Part shown: one piece after another, positions 39,601-46,990 of the stretch
Layout: the number at the start of each line of letters is the position of its first letter
How positions within the stretch are numbered: position 1 is the first letter of the stretch
From: Mytilus trossulus
Lineage: Eukaryota; Mollusca; Bivalvia; Mytilida; Mytilidae
Direction of reading: 5' to 3'
Assembly (NCBI RefSeq): GCF_036588685.1
Contig: NC_086377.1
Location: 66,211,233 to 66,275,232 of the forward strand
DNA: 64,000 bases
Program-made: the position numbers and the translations under genes
Notes under the pieces: model-generated
What the model was told of the DNA's origin: nothing
Database searches by the model: none
What the model saw: only the letters and a program-made list of their open reading frames with translations

Positions 39601-42600
39601 GACACGTATACAATATTGTGTATACAAATATTTTATTTGATTTGTAAACATTCATTTTTGTTTTTTACAGAACCTAGATGTGGAGCTGTTTGTGCTATAT
39701 CCTGTCCCTTTGGTAACGTACTGGATGAAAACAACTGTCCAATATGTGAATGCAAAACAGGTAATGATGCTAAGTAGCAGTTTTAAATGAAATATGCAGT
39801 ACATTTGTACCAACTGAACATAAACTTATTATGTAATATGTATTTAACATGTACGTAATTTCTGTGCCTTTTATAACTTGCTGTTCGGTATATGACAATG
39901 CTCCATGTTGAAGCTTGTACTTTGATCTATAAGAGTATTCACGTTTAACCACAAGTCATAAGGTATTGACTACTTGTACAATTGCTCTGTAAAATTCTTC
40001 TCATCAAGCCAACAATATCGAAATAGTATTTCAAAACATTGACTGTTTGGCTTGTAAACTCATAAGTTTAGAGTGAAGGCTGCAGTATTATAATAATTTA
40101 CAAACTGTGACTTGAATTTTACTTAAGTATATCCTTCTCATTTACTTTCTTTCTTTAGGATGTGCAGGTAATGTTGAACCAAAGCCTTTAACCAGCTGTG
40201 GTGCAGGTCAACAAAGATGTCCCCCTCAATATCAATGCAACACACCTCCTTTAGGTCGCAGTGGAGTATGCTGTCCTTATGGTATGTTCTTCTTTGTGCA
40301 AGAAAAAAAAATCAACCAAACACTCACTCAATTACATCTATTTATTAAATAAAACGATTAACACAGCCCTAAAACTACCAAAACGGCATTTGTCATATTG
40401 GTGACCTCGTCCTAGTCATCTTATGAATCACGTGATCTATATTGCTTTTCGGCCCGGTCCGATTCTGAAATTTATGATTCATTACTAGTCCGTATTGGAA
40501 ATATTGCCCCTATATTCACATCAGTGCCAGTCCGTATTTTAGTCGATTTTGGGTGTTCTGTTAGTTACCGTTTAGATTCATTCTCTCAGTTTGCAACTTG
40601 GCCCTCTTTATCAAACTTTGGCAGCGTACCTGGTATACATTTAGCTACAGCAATTTCGGCAAACCAAAACACCGGTATATTTAGAACATATAGTTATGTA
40701 TATTCTTTATAATCTTATGCATCTATATCTTAAATGTGTATATTGTATGTAATTTTGTTTGTTTCAGTATGTCCTCAAATAAAATGCAGTCGACCATGTC
40801 CAAACGGGTATAAGTATGACGGCAATGGATGTCAGACATGTCAATGTCTACCTGGCTCTGGTGAGTTATTGTATGTTCTGTATCTTCCTCCTTTAGTAGG
40901 ACCTTTCTGTATCTTTCTCCTTTATTAGGAGCATCCCCATTAGTGAGTTAGTTCCTACAAATATTGAGATTTGACGGATAGAGTTGTTGGGGAGATCAGA
41001 GTATTGACAAGTATTATATGCATTAACAATATTATAATATTAAAAAAAAAAGAGCAATAGTATTGGATTGCTGTCATATTTTATCTGTATCCCAAGCCAT
41101 AATATATTGATTGAATGAATGGTGTTTGATGCTATTTTCTGGACTACTGTGCTATAAACATGATAAATAAAGTGGCTGTCAGTTTTTAATGGGTTTTTTT
41201 TTTATTTTCACGTCCAATATTTTTTTTTCATTCTTGAAGTTAGATGTTATTTGAATAACTTTATATTGAAAATTCACGTGAATGGCATGTGAATAATTCA
41301 GCTGTTAAACAAATGTCAATGTTATCGATAAGGGCAGCATCGCATATATAGTGTTATTGTTCGTTTAGTATCTAGTATTGCTCTTATTCACTACTATGTT
41401 TCTACAAATATGTCTTCTTGAATAAATTCATGTCTATTCATTATTTTTAATAGCCCAATTGAGAATTGATCAAGTTGTAATTGAATAATACGTTGCAATT
41501 CTAAAAGACCTTGTTTTCTATTTAAAGCGATGAACAATATAGACGGTGCCATCCTCAGTTAGAATAGCTATAAGTGGGGTGTAAATGGGGGTTTACATAA
41601 TAGATAAAACTGGACAAAAAAAAGGAAAAATAAAGGTCAATAAGTACAAATTGTAGAGAAAAAAGGCCAAACATATTTTCGCAAAATTTATAAGAATAGA
41701 TAAAAACGGCTTAAAATCAAAGAACATAGATTTAACAGACTCTAATCCACATCAGACAAAAATTAACAAAAATAGTTTCATGTTAAAAATATGGTTTCAA
41801 TAACATTAATGATACCAATTTTCCTGCACCAGATGCGCATTTCGACAATACATGTCTCTTAAGTGATGCTCGTGGTCAAAATATTTGAAATCCAAAAATG
41901 AAAGCTTATATAAAAGATGAAGAGCTATAATCCAAAAGGTCCAAAAGGTATAGCCGAATCCGTAAAAGGAGGATTAAAAAATAATAGTAAAAAATATTGA
42001 TAATTCTCTGTAGTGGGGACCGAAATCATACAAACAGAAATCGGTTTTCCAAAAGCAAACACAATACTTCTATTGAATTACATTTAATTGAATGAAAAGT
42101 ACTCTAATTTTTTTTATATTACATATGCATATGTCTTAAAGCTTGTGAAAAGGACACACCTCACGGAACATGTAGACTTGGACCATTTCCGAGTACATCA
42201 TGTCCAGTGGGATCATACTGTAAAGACCCATACTGCTGTAGAATTCGTAAGTATTTGTTTTCGCCCATGAAATTATCAATTTTAACGAAAGCACTATTTA
42301 TTTACAATAAGATTTATTGATGAGTCTTAAATGTATGTAGACTAAAGGCGCGTCTGGCGAATTGAATTATCGTCCTGAAACCTTTAATAACTTTTAGGAT
42401 ATACCGAGTACGCTCCCTTTAAAGAGATTTCCCTTTTTCACACTTCCATCCGTCTTTTCTCAATTTTATAAACCAAATATTTGAAAATAAACTAGAGCTG
42501 CTAAAAAACGTTACCAAACGTTGCCTGCGAGAAAAGAAAAATAACTAAAATACTGCACTCCGAGGAAAATTCAAAACGGAAAGTCCCTAAACAAAAGGCA

Positions 42601-45600
42601 AAACCAATATAACTGAATTTCGTGACCGGCTGACATTTTTCAAAAAAAATATTGTGAAAACTAAAACTAAATTAGAAGCCAACTTTGGATCACCTTTTGA
42701 TGTAAGAGCACCAGTAATATATGTGTTCATGTAATCTTGGTACACTATAAGAAAATACAGTTTCCATCTTACTTTCATTGAAAAAAAGTTGAAATCTACG
42801 GAAGCCTTTTAAGGCGATGATAATTGACTTTTACAATTTGATATAACAAATTAATAATTTGATATAACAGATTGTCAATTTGATATAACAGATTGTCAAT
42901 TTGATATAACAAATTATTAATTTGATATGACAGATTATCAATTTCATAAACCAAATTATTAATTTGATTTAAACCATTGTGGTGACGTCATCCTATTCAT
43001 TTACCGTGGATTCTTTTTCTAGAATCAACGCTTCCTTAATCCGTCGCTGAAATGGACTCACCATTTTTTTATTCTTTTGTTTCCTTTGTGTGCCTTATTA
43101 CATTAAGGTTGAATTGGCCAATTTACTGATTTCTGTTCAGTAATGGAATTATTTTAAAATACAATATACAATACTAGGCAATCTTATCGTATGAGTTGGT
43201 TGCCACGAGGTTTGATGGTTATGCTCAATGGGTTAAAACTTGTCGTCTTAGGTTAGAATCCTGGTATTTTTTGGTTGTTGTCCCTATTTTTTGGTTTTCC
43301 TATTTTGATTCTTCTTTTTTAAGTTATTGTGGATATTTTGTTTAATAAAAGCGAGTTTGGTCGTTTATTATCGGATCATTGTTAGCTATTCCACATGTTT
43401 CAAACCAAAATATTTGCATTATAAGTGTCAATTTTTGTTTTATAAATCAATATAGTATGATTTTATCTATTATTCGCAAATTTTTATATTAGAAAATCGT
43501 GATGTGTCTAGAATAAGACATCTGGTTAGAAATTACGGAAACATGCCTTATATATCTGCTATATATATGTTTTTGTCAAGTTGTTGTCCCCGGCTTTGAC
43601 ACATTCCCCATTTTTATTCTAATAAGATCAAATATGTCTCATTTTGTCAAAACATGTATTGTTCAGATGCCTGATAAATGAAAATCTTTAAGGACAGAAG
43701 TGTTGTGTAAAACATGTGTTTGTATTGTTTTAACCATTTCAAATTGTAATATATAGTTTATTGTAATGCATCGTTTGTCACGATCACATGGTTATTTAAA
43801 CTCACTTACAATACCTTCTAATTAAGAATAGGCTTTAATTTTGAAAAGACATTATCACAATAGTTTAAGTTATAGATACAATGGATAAACGTTGATTCAT
43901 GAAAAACAAACGTTTGTCACGATCACATGGTTATTTAAACTCACTTACAATACCTTCTAATTAAGAATAGGCTTTAATTTTGAAAAGACATTATCACAAT
44001 AGTTTAAGTTATAGATACAATGGATAAACGTTGATTCATGAAAAACAAACCAGCTAAATTAAAATAAAAAATAGGGACAATAGGGATTTTTAACAATCCA
44101 CATCATGGTTTCTTTTTCAAGAATCAACGCTTATCCATTGTATCTATATCACATAAACATGTCCTCTGCAATATAAATAGGTTAAATAATCATCCCCAGA
44201 TTTAAGGAAATAAGCTTAAAGCATAAAAAAATCAGGTGAAAACATTATGCCTAGGCGTTAGCTTATTGCCTCTAACACACACATACATACATACATACAT
44301 ACATACTAAACAGGGTTATCAATTATATTTGTTATCTGTTGTATATTAATAGCCTGTAAATTTGGCGATCCTCATCCATCACTATCCTGTGGAATGGTTG
44401 TCGGCTCCAACAAGTGTCCAGCTGGATACAGTTGTCTAGGAGGACCAGCTGATGAATACTTTGCTTGCTGTCCTGACGGTAATTATATTGTTTTTACTTT
44501 TTAACTATTTTTTTATGCGAGGACATTGCGATAATGGTCCGTCATAAACTTTTTACAGGATATCTTAACTTGAACCTTTGCAATGAATAAGCATCATACT
44601 TAATCACATCATTTGGATATATTATATAAATATTCGGCTTTCAGGGTTCCTGATAATGGAGTAAAGCGCTTCGGACTCATCAAATTGTTAAAGTTTGGTT
44701 TTCATTTGTAGTCGGGAAAATTATACCTTAGATATAGAAAGATGTGGTGTGAGTGCCAATGAGACAACTCTCCATCCAAATAACAATTTAAAAGTAAACC
44801 ATTATAGGTTAAAGTATGGCCTTCAACACGGAGCCTTGGCTCACACCGAACAACAAGCTATAAAGGGCCCCAAAATTACTAGTGTTAAACCATTCAAACG
44901 GGAAAACCAACGGTCTAATCTATATAAAGACTTGGCTATATTTGGAAAATCCTTTCAAAATGAGTTGCCTTCAATACTCTTCATCTTTGTACTTTATTTT
45001 GCCATTTAACTTTTTGTATTTGACCTTCCTGATGAGTCCGTTGTAGATACATTGCGTATCTGGCTTACAAAACTATAGGCCTGGAGTCAGTTTCACGAAA
45101 TATTTAAGACTAAGATTAATCGTAAGTATACTGAATTGATCATGACTTACGACCAATCTAAGTCGTAAGTTTTTTTTGTGAAATCGACCCCTGGTATCTT
45201 TGGTTAAATTTTGGTACCATATTTATTGTTTCAATCCACATCTGAAAAGGGACCGCTTCTGCTTTGTATATAACGTACATAACACCTCAACTTTAGATAG
45301 AATAGTTACGTATTTTGAGCAGTCAAGTGCAATATACATGTATTAGTCAAGTCATCTGAGTGGCTAAGTACATATATATATATATATATCTTCATGCCTT
45401 ATATATCATGTACTGTAGTACGCCGCTAGATTAAAACTGACGTGGAAAGGTAACATATGGCCACCGAAAGCTCTTTTTTTGAGAGCCCAGGTGGTCGTGT
45501 GGTCTAGCGGGACGGCTGCAGTGCAGGCGATTTGGTGTCACGATATCACAGTAGCATGGGTTCGAATCCCGGCGAGGGAAGAACCAAAAATTTGCGAAAG

Positions 45601-46095
45601 CAAATTTACAGATCTAACATTGTTGGGTTGATGTTTAGACGAGTTGTATATATATATATATATATATATAAATACCGTTTCGATCCCTAACATCACTGAA
45701 GAGACATTTATTGTCGAAATCCGGATATGGTGTACTAAAGAAATATTGACACCGAATGTTTGTGGCACAACATCCTGTCCACAAGTTAACAATATTTTTT
45801 TTCTGTGACGTATTAAATTTATATTAAGATCGAGTTTGTTACATCTTGTGATCAATTTTATTTGGCAATCGTCAATGGCAGTCAGCAGGGTTAAAGAACA
45901 TCAGTTGTTCGACCTGTTAGTCAAATGCGTTTTGTTTAAATATACTTTTTCACTCTTTTGGTCTTTTGGAAAATGTTGATTGTGCTGTTTTTAGACCCTT
46001 CTTCAACGAAATTTGTTTGACATGCACACGTATAAAAATTGCGGTTTTTATCCAACGCAGTCATAGGTTTGAACGTAGTTTTCAATTTAGACTCG

Positions 46096-46126
<31 letters not shown>

Positions 46127-46422
46127 CATGTATTTCGTCAGTATAAGACATTAACTTTTTATTTCGATACTTTGAAAGTGTTAATTACGAGTAGGGTATG
46201 GAAATCCAACAACACGTGCACTCGTGTTGTATTATGTCTTATATATTCAAAACATTTTATTTTGTAGAAAATAAGCCAACGCCAGACAAATGTCCAAGAG
46301 ACACATATCCGAAGTCCAGGTGCTATGTCCGACGTAGTTGTAGAAATGATTCATCTTGCCGTGGGAATAAGAAATGTTGTAAACAAGGATGTCAATATAA
46401 ATGTGTAGCTCCTGTTTATTGA
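15622..46422 (+). CDS. Secreted WAP / antistasin-like / lustrin-type cysteine-rich protein (15 exons)
   Basis: Fifteen exons with GT-AG borders join into 498 codons including the stop. Every junction after the first is phase 1, the mark of exon shuffling. Order: signal peptide, WAP (two exons), then three copies of the cassette A (antistasin-like, about 30-35 aa), L (six-Cys lustrin-type, 41 aa) and B (antistasin-like, 27-31 aa), then two divergent L domains, then WAP. WAP and antistasin domains are known serine-protease inhibitor folds, and lustrin A of abalone nacre combines cysteine-rich repeats with a C-terminal WAP domain. I infer an extracellular protease inhibitor or matrix protein of mantle, foot or haemocytes; the substrate is unknown. 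The cassettes are close paralogues in both exons and intron flanks, so the triplication is recent. I do not recognise a named gene. Confidence 0.85.
15670..20419. other. Intron 1 of the cysteine-rich gene
   Basis: A 4.75-kb AT-rich intron. It holds reverse SINE-like copies at 16.74-16.83 and 17.04-17.17 kb, two 'cgcgtttcatctaca'-type repeats at 16.92-16.99 and 17.9-18.06 kb, and the inverted element at 20025-20400. No coding exon is found. Confidence 0.55.
20025..20400. repeat. ~400-bp element, inverted partner of 14765-15175
   Basis: Starts with a palindrome ('tgaatgcttctttttgtaa' / 'ttacaaaaagaagcattca') centred on 'gaagcgcagaagcgcttc'. It continues with 'gtgcactttattgtgg' and 'gaaacatacatctaatg', the reverse complement of the other copy. 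Confidence 0.75.
20420..20519 (+). CDS. Exon 2: first half of WAP domain 1
   Basis: Acceptor 'tttcccacag', phase 0 in and phase 1 out. Cysteines are spaced as in the N-terminal half of a WAP domain, with 'DQCQTDSNC' before the donor 'gttagt'. Its last ~25 nt and the donor recur in the downstream minisatellite. Confidence 0.85.
20496..21660 (+). repeat. Minisatellite of ~45-bp units derived from the end of exon 2
   Basis: About fifteen to seventeen diverged units of the form 'acagataccaactgtcatg' + 'atggttagtattttacatat'. The first unit overlaps the 3' end of exon 2 and its donor. A SINE-like copy interrupts the array at about 20872-21245. Confidence 0.85.
20872..21245 (+). mobile_element. 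SINE-like repeat inserted in the minisatellite
   Basis: Begins 'aagaagatgtggtatgattg', runs through 'ggtcactgtacgggcttcaa', 'tataaaaggccccg' and 'acctgggacagtgg', and ends where minisatellite sequence resumes. It is a near full-length example of the family. Confidence 0.75.
21998..22048 (+). CDS. Exon 3: second half of WAP domain 1
   Basis: GKVCCPQKCGKEC completes the eight-cysteine WAP signature, including the CC pair. It runs phase 1 to phase 1 between 'tttaatttttag' and 'gtaagt'. Confidence 0.85.
22490..22720 (-). repeat. SINE-like repeat, reverse orientation, next to (TA)n
   Basis: Starts with a (TA)n run and contains 'ggggccctttatatcttatt' and 'tggagagttgtctcattggt', the reverse complement of the copy at 44.73 kb. 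Confidence 0.7.
22925..23062 (+). pseudogene. Decayed WAP exon, copy 1
   Basis: Splice sites ('aaccag' and 'gtgata') and length still fit a phase 1-1 exon, but the frame has several stop codons and most WAP cysteines are displaced. Confidence 0.7.
23101..23395. mobile_element. 295-bp inverted-repeat element with terminal poly-G
   Basis: The left end 'agggagctaccatttgattt' runs into 20 Gs. The right end is C-rich and then 'aaatcaaatggtagctccct'. The interior repeats 'aaaaaggcagga' words. It belongs to the same family as 12596-12891 and sits at the start of decayed WAP exon copy 2. Confidence 0.8.
23396..23527 (+). pseudogene. Decayed WAP exon, copy 2
   Basis: 'GRKKCCSQ' and 'GCVDP' survive with the donor 'gtaata' in phase 1. 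Two in-frame stops are present, and the acceptor side has been replaced by the inverted-repeat element. Confidence 0.7.
23574..23703 (+). pseudogene. Possible WAP exon, copy 3, mis-phased
   Basis: The frame is open with 'GKQKCCRQGCSTGCVDP' and donor 'gtactg' in phase 1. The only nearby acceptor ('gctgttag') is in phase 0, whereas exon 3 ends in phase 1. Inclusion would break the frame, so it is probably dead or used only in an alternative form. Confidence 0.55.
24087..24312. mobile_element. Inverted-repeat element with internal 'gattatttgatta' repeats
   Basis: The ends are 'tgagggccctcatgggg' and its inverse 'ccccatgaggggcctca'. The ~190-bp interior is mostly variants of 'tgattatgtgattac'. 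It has no coding capacity. Confidence 0.7.
24682..24786 (+). CDS. Exon 4: antistasin-like A domain, cassette 1
   Basis: Acceptor 'ttgttacag', phase 1-1. It reads PRCGDRPP...CAISCPFG...DENNCPNFCKC, the longest A domain, with an insert after the second residue pair compared with cassettes 2 and 3. Confidence 0.85.
24787..25694. other. Intron 4 of the cysteine-rich gene
   Basis: Carries dispersed repeats ('aaagggacagtcaaactcat' near 24890, and a reverse copy of the receptor-intron family at 25260-25340). Just before exon 5 it has the 'tttgacacattccccatttg' repeat that recurs at 10.84, 38.37 and 43.6 kb. Confidence 0.55.
25695..25817 (+). CDS. Exon 5: lustrin-type domain, cassette 1
   Basis: A 123-nt phase 1-1 exon encoding GCAGN...INCGAGQQTCPARYQC...SGVCCPY. 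Six cysteines including a terminal CC match the lustrin cysteine-rich repeat pattern (C..C..C...Y.C..VCCP). Confidence 0.85.
25818..28548. other. Intron 5 of the cysteine-rich gene
   Basis: Contains a SINE-like copy at 26.22-26.56 kb and an 872-bp inverted-repeat element at 26676-27547. The remaining sequence is AT-rich with no recognisable exon. Confidence 0.55.
26676..27547. mobile_element. 872-bp element with 25-bp inverted ends
   Basis: 'actagtcaacaaaagaaacg' continues as 'ataca' on the left; the right end is its perfect inverse 'cgtttcttttgttgactagt'. 'TAT' lies outside both ends. The interior is AT-rich and non-coding, with runs of A and T near both arms. It resembles a mariner/Tc1-type derivative, but no transposase remains. 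Confidence 0.7.
28549..28629 (+). CDS. Exon 6: antistasin-like B domain, cassette 1
   Basis: Acceptor 'cttttttag', phase 1-1, 81 nt. ECPQVRCSEPCPYG...GNGCQTCEC fits the antistasin motif C..C..CP.G....D..GC..C.C. Confidence 0.85.
28693..28855 (+). repeat. Left inverted terminal repeat of the DIRS element
   Basis: Reads inward through 'taccatcataaattctgagt', 'ccccaattgcgtcat' and 'actctcactggtccggacat', inverse to the right end. It differs by a 7-bp insertion after 'gcgtcat'. Confidence 0.85.
29028..30879 (+). pseudogene. DIRS ORF1 (gag-like), frameshifted
   Basis: ATG at 29028, stop at about 29155, then the open stretches 29159-29896, 29955-30497 and 30517-30879 in shifting frames. The product is Pro/Ser/Thr-rich at the N-terminus and ends in a basic Lys/Asn/Gly-rich tail ('KKRKNNYGK'), as expected for a nucleic-acid-binding gag-like protein. 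A G-run at about 29204 and at least three frameshifts break it. No standard gag domain is visible. Confidence 0.65.
31049..32860 (+). CDS. DIRS reverse transcriptase / RNase H / methyltransferase-like ORF
   Basis: A 603-residue open frame. Reverse transcriptase: 'LDLSDAYFHIPI' at about 112-123 and the catalytic 'YLDD' at 177-180. RNase H: 'LFTDAS' at 341-346, E376 in 'VLEMKA' and D401 in 'ATDN' supply the acidic residues. The C-terminal part (about 465-600), with 'QIDLFAT', 'AFPPF' and 'IAPAWP', matches the Dam-like methyltransferase region that follows RNase H in DIRS elements. The frame may start upstream of this ATG; a G-run lies at about 30990. Alone of the three ORFs it is intact. Confidence 0.9.
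   Translation: MLSIIRGGLTLQFKNPPPLSAVPISLSHTQDPVKCQLLSVEVDTMLQKAAIEEVSILTLSPGFYSRLFLVPKKTGGMRPVIDLSILNNFYFKMETNRSIRASILPGMWTTSLDLSDAYFHIPISQTYRKYLRFVWNNKVFQFKALPFRLSTAPLAFTKIMQAAIAHLHSLYIQIHSYLDDSLLKEFCPIKLRVQTDLVINCFLSLGFQISWKKSEIIPSQDFVFLGEHLLTSVGLVLPPQEKFTKPCQKIHLFLTVQSVTARQFLQLLGLLNSLADVIPLGRLHIRPLQFYLHKLWIPASQEWEALIPITQPLFPHLQLWLVRENVMRGLCLSPQVPSLTLFTDASTLGWGAYLEGLTISGDWNPNLLEEHINVLEMKAVLFALNHFQMSLKNQSVILATDNTTVVAYLKKQGGTHSPSLYQIARDILLLCFQLQVHLVVRHIAGHLNILSDTLSRSLAQVNTEWELLQVVFKAVTLHWGSPQIDLFATSLNHNLLTFVSPVPDPKSFAVDAMSLSWKGMFGYAFPPFRFLSSVLQKIAGGNCKIVVIAPAWPKQSWFPDLLRLSCVCPLVLPLRPDLLSRVKGNVLYQNPEKLHLLAWLLSG
32870..33938 (+). pseudogene. DIRS tyrosine recombinase, broken
   Basis: Open from 33426 with the C-terminal catalytic block: 'HDVRGIS' (HxxR motif) and a tyrosine in 'FIYHYL'. 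The N-terminal half (core-binding part and 'GRRRSEI' region) is present but has two stop codons, near 32970 and 33210, and one frameshift near 33130. In active elements this enzyme integrates the circular DNA intermediate. Confidence 0.85.
33943..34046 (+). other. Internal complementary region of the DIRS element
   Basis: The first half ('aacttatgatggtaacgtat' + 'ttatagctata') is the inverse of the left tip of the element. The second half ('caaattttaaagtaaattt' to 'acttaccatcataaatt') is the inverse of the right tip at 34214-34271. In DIRS replication such a region templates joining of the two ends into a circle. Confidence 0.8.
34086..34271 (+). repeat. Right inverted terminal repeat of the DIRS element
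   Basis: Contains 'atgtccggaccagtgagagt' and 'atgacgcaattggggttaca', the inverse of the left repeat, and extends outward to 'ttaaaatttgaata', which matches the internal complementary region. Confidence 0.85.
34272..35410. other. Intron 6 remainder, right of the DIRS element
   Basis: AT-rich. A 'gtgaaacgcgcgtctggcg' repeat lies at about 34854-34872. From about 35300 the sequence matches the intron before exon 10, evidence of cassette duplication. Confidence 0.55.
35411..35500 (+). CDS. Exon 7: antistasin-like A domain, cassette 2
   Basis: Acceptor 'tactttacag', 90 nt, phase 1-1. EPRCGPVCAISCPFG...DENNCPTCEC. Nearly identical to exon 10. Confidence 0.88.
35640..36165 (-). repeat. Two reverse SINE-like copies in tandem
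   Basis: Both contain 'gatggagagttgtctcattg'-type words and 'cacatcttc', and the first includes 'gggccctttatagcttgttg'. The second copy, from about 36005, lacks the promoter-distal part. Confidence 0.65.
36165..37451. other. Intron 7 distal part
   Basis: Holds the 'gacgcgcgtttcgtctata' / 'agtgacgctcagatcaaaac' repeat at about 36855-37040. Just before exon 8 lies the 'gccagctgaggaccac' repeat, also found at 10.73 kb. No exon is seen. Confidence 0.55.
37452..37574 (+). CDS. Exon 8: lustrin-type domain, cassette 2
   Basis: 123 nt, phase 1-1, acceptor 'actgtttcag'. GCAGN...SSCGEGQHICPFRYQC...TGVCCPY, the same six-cysteine pattern as exon 5. Confidence 0.88.
37631..38256. mobile_element. 626-bp inverted-repeat element with TTAA ends
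   Basis: The left end 'ttaaggacatacgatacagt' and the right end 'actgtatcgtatgcccttaa' are inverse. TTAA forms the outer 4 bp, consistent with a piggyBac-like target duplication. No transposase. A second, truncated copy at 48606-50733 carries a nested insertion. Confidence 0.8.
38257..39268. other. Intron 8 remainder
   Basis: Contains the foldback at 38527-38629 and a repeat shared with 24.9 kb ('gggacagtcaaactcataaa' at about 38978). Its end ('gcaatatggcaatacacatc') matches the sequence before exon 6. Confidence 0.55.
38527..38629. repeat. Foldback with ~30-bp arms
   Basis: 'gaatatgattagttaaaagc' + 'aatcaagtgg' is inverse to 'ccacatggttgcttttaacc' + 'aatcatattcg', with a ~40-bp loop. Confidence 0.75.
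39269..39349 (+). CDS. Exon 9: antistasin-like B domain, cassette 2
   Basis: 81 nt, phase 1-1, 'atctttttcag' to 'gtaagt'. ECPQVKCSEPCPYG...GNGCQTCEC; only a few residues differ from exon 6. Confidence 0.88.
39671..39760 (+). CDS. Exon 10: antistasin-like A domain, cassette 3
   Basis: 90 nt, phase 1-1. EPRCGAVCAISCPFG...DENNCPICEC. The upstream intron (from about 39540) is paralogous to that before exon 7. Confidence 0.88.
40159..40281 (+). CDS. Exon 11: lustrin-type domain, cassette 3
   Basis: 123 nt, phase 1-1, acceptor 'tttctttag'. GCAGN...TSCGAGQQRCPPQYQC...SGVCCPY. Confidence 0.88.
40282..40767. other. Intron 11 of the cysteine-rich gene
   Basis: Holds no exon and no repeat boundary that I can support. 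A short GC-rich word, 'cggcccggtccgattctgaa', lies near 40450. Confidence 0.45.
40768..40860 (+). CDS. Exon 12: antistasin-like B domain, cassette 3
   Basis: 93 nt, phase 1-1. VCPQIKCSRPCPNG...GNGCQTCQC followed by a short LPGSG tail, so this B domain is longer and more diverged than exons 6 and 9. Confidence 0.85.
40861..42141. other. Intron 12 of the cysteine-rich gene
   Basis: AT-rich. A diverged 'gatgcgcatttcgacaatac' repeat lies at about 41830-41890. No further exon is seen. Confidence 0.5.
42142..42246 (+). CDS. Exon 13: lustrin-type domain 4
   Basis: 105 nt, phase 1-1, with an unusual acceptor 'gtcttaaag'. ACEKD...GTCRLGP...TSCPVGSYCKDPYCC keeps the C..C..C...C..CC spacing, but its loops differ from the cassette L domains. 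Confidence 0.75.
42830..42975 (+). repeat. Minisatellite of ~21-bp units
   Basis: About seven units of the type 'aatttgatataacagattgt', alternating 'attgtc' and 'attaat' endings. Confidence 0.8.
43772..44049 (+). repeat. Perfect 139-bp tandem duplication
   Basis: Two adjacent copies, each starting 'cgtttgtcacgatcacatgg' and ending 'ttcatgaaaaacaaa', with no difference that I can see. The inverse of its 'gataaacgttgattc' end lies at about 44119-44150. Confidence 0.9.
44353..44478 (+). CDS. Exon 14: lustrin-type domain 5
   Basis: 126 nt, phase 1-1, acceptor 'tattaatag'. PCKFGDP...LSCGMVVGSNKCPAGYSC...FACCPD; the 'CPAGYSC' and terminal CCP are typical of the lustrin cysteine repeat. Confidence 0.82.
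44733..44940 (+). mobile_element. SINE-like repeat, well preserved
   Basis: Runs from 'gaaagatgtggtgtgagtgc' through 'acaactctccatccaaataa', 'cttcaacacggagccttgg' and 'gctataaagggccccaaaat' to 'ccaacggtctaatctatata'. The best forward copy in the window. Confidence 0.75.
45488..45672 (+). mobile_element. tRNA-derived SINE head followed by (TA)n
   Basis: 'gtggtctagcgg' resembles an RNA polymerase III A box and 'gggttcgaatccc' a B box with its T-stem. A tRNA-unrelated body and a (TA)n tail follow. The acceptor stem does not close, so it is not a working tRNA gene. Confidence 0.65.
46268..46422 (+). CDS. Exon 15: terminal WAP domain and stop
   Basis: Acceptor 'ttttgtag'. DKCPRDT...SRCYVRRSCRNDSSCRGNKKCCKQGCQYKCVAPVY, then TGA. 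All eight WAP cysteines are present. Confidence 0.88.
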
Positions 46423-46435
46423 TCAGTTCTACAGA

Positions 46436-46493
46436 AATAAACACTGACATGACTATATAAGTGTTGTAAATTTATAAACTTTAGTTAAATAAA
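46436..46493 (+). terminator. Poly(A) signals of the cysteine-rich gene
   Basis: AATAAA at 46436-46441 and again at 46488-46493, 14 and 66 nt after the stop. Either could be used. Confidence 0.6.
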
Positions 46494-46808
46494 GTTAATT
46501 AAAACGTCTTGCCTTGCCTTCCGGAAGACCAAATGACACAGAAATTAATAGCTAGATGACAGAAATGAGCAAAACCCATACTACAAAGAAGTTCATATAA
46601 GAGACAAAAACTCATAATAATGAAGCTAACAATTGTGAAATGAAATTTGTATGCACATCCTAATAAGTTTTATCTTAGTCCGTCTCTTGTTCATTATAGA
46701 TGGGGTATGATTGACAATGAGACAAGAATCCCCTATGGTTCAAATGATACATCAGATGTAAGCAAAAATGGGTGATCATACGGCCTCTAACAATGAGAAA
46801 AGCACATA

Positions 46809-46990
46809 CCAGGTGTTATGTCAGACGAAGCTGTAAAAACGATACATTTTGTCATGGGAAAAAGAAAGATTGTAAACTAGGATGTCGATATAAATGTGTA
46901 GCTCCTGTACACTAACGAATAGTACAGAACTAAACCCTATATAAGTGTGTTGTTAATTTATAAATTTTAGTTAAATAAAGTTTATTTAAA
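46809..46990 (+). pseudogene. Duplicated terminal WAP exon and 3' UTR, broken
   Basis: Repeats the last exon from 'GRCYVRR' on ('aggtgttatgtcagacgaag') and the following UTR with 'aaataaagtttatttaaa'. The CC pair has become DC, removing a disulphide. The start of the exon and its acceptor are replaced by SINE-like sequence. Confidence 0.8.

Larger units (their letters stand above)
42247..44352. other. Intron 13 of the cysteine-rich gene
   Basis: Holds a dispersed repeat (42.33-42.6 kb), a ~20-bp minisatellite at 42830-42975, a perfect 139-bp tandem duplication at 43772-44049 with a nearby inverse copy of its end, and a (CATA)n run at about 44276-44305. Confidence 0.6.
44479..46267. other. 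Intron 14 of the cysteine-rich gene
   Basis: Carries the SINE-like copy at 44733, a tRNA-derived SINE head at 45488 and (TA)n runs at about 45370, 45648 and 46098. Confidence 0.6.

Noticed and set aside
45488-45575. tRNA gene
   Set aside because: A-box-like and B-box-like segments exist, but the acceptor stem does not pair and a SINE-like body follows.
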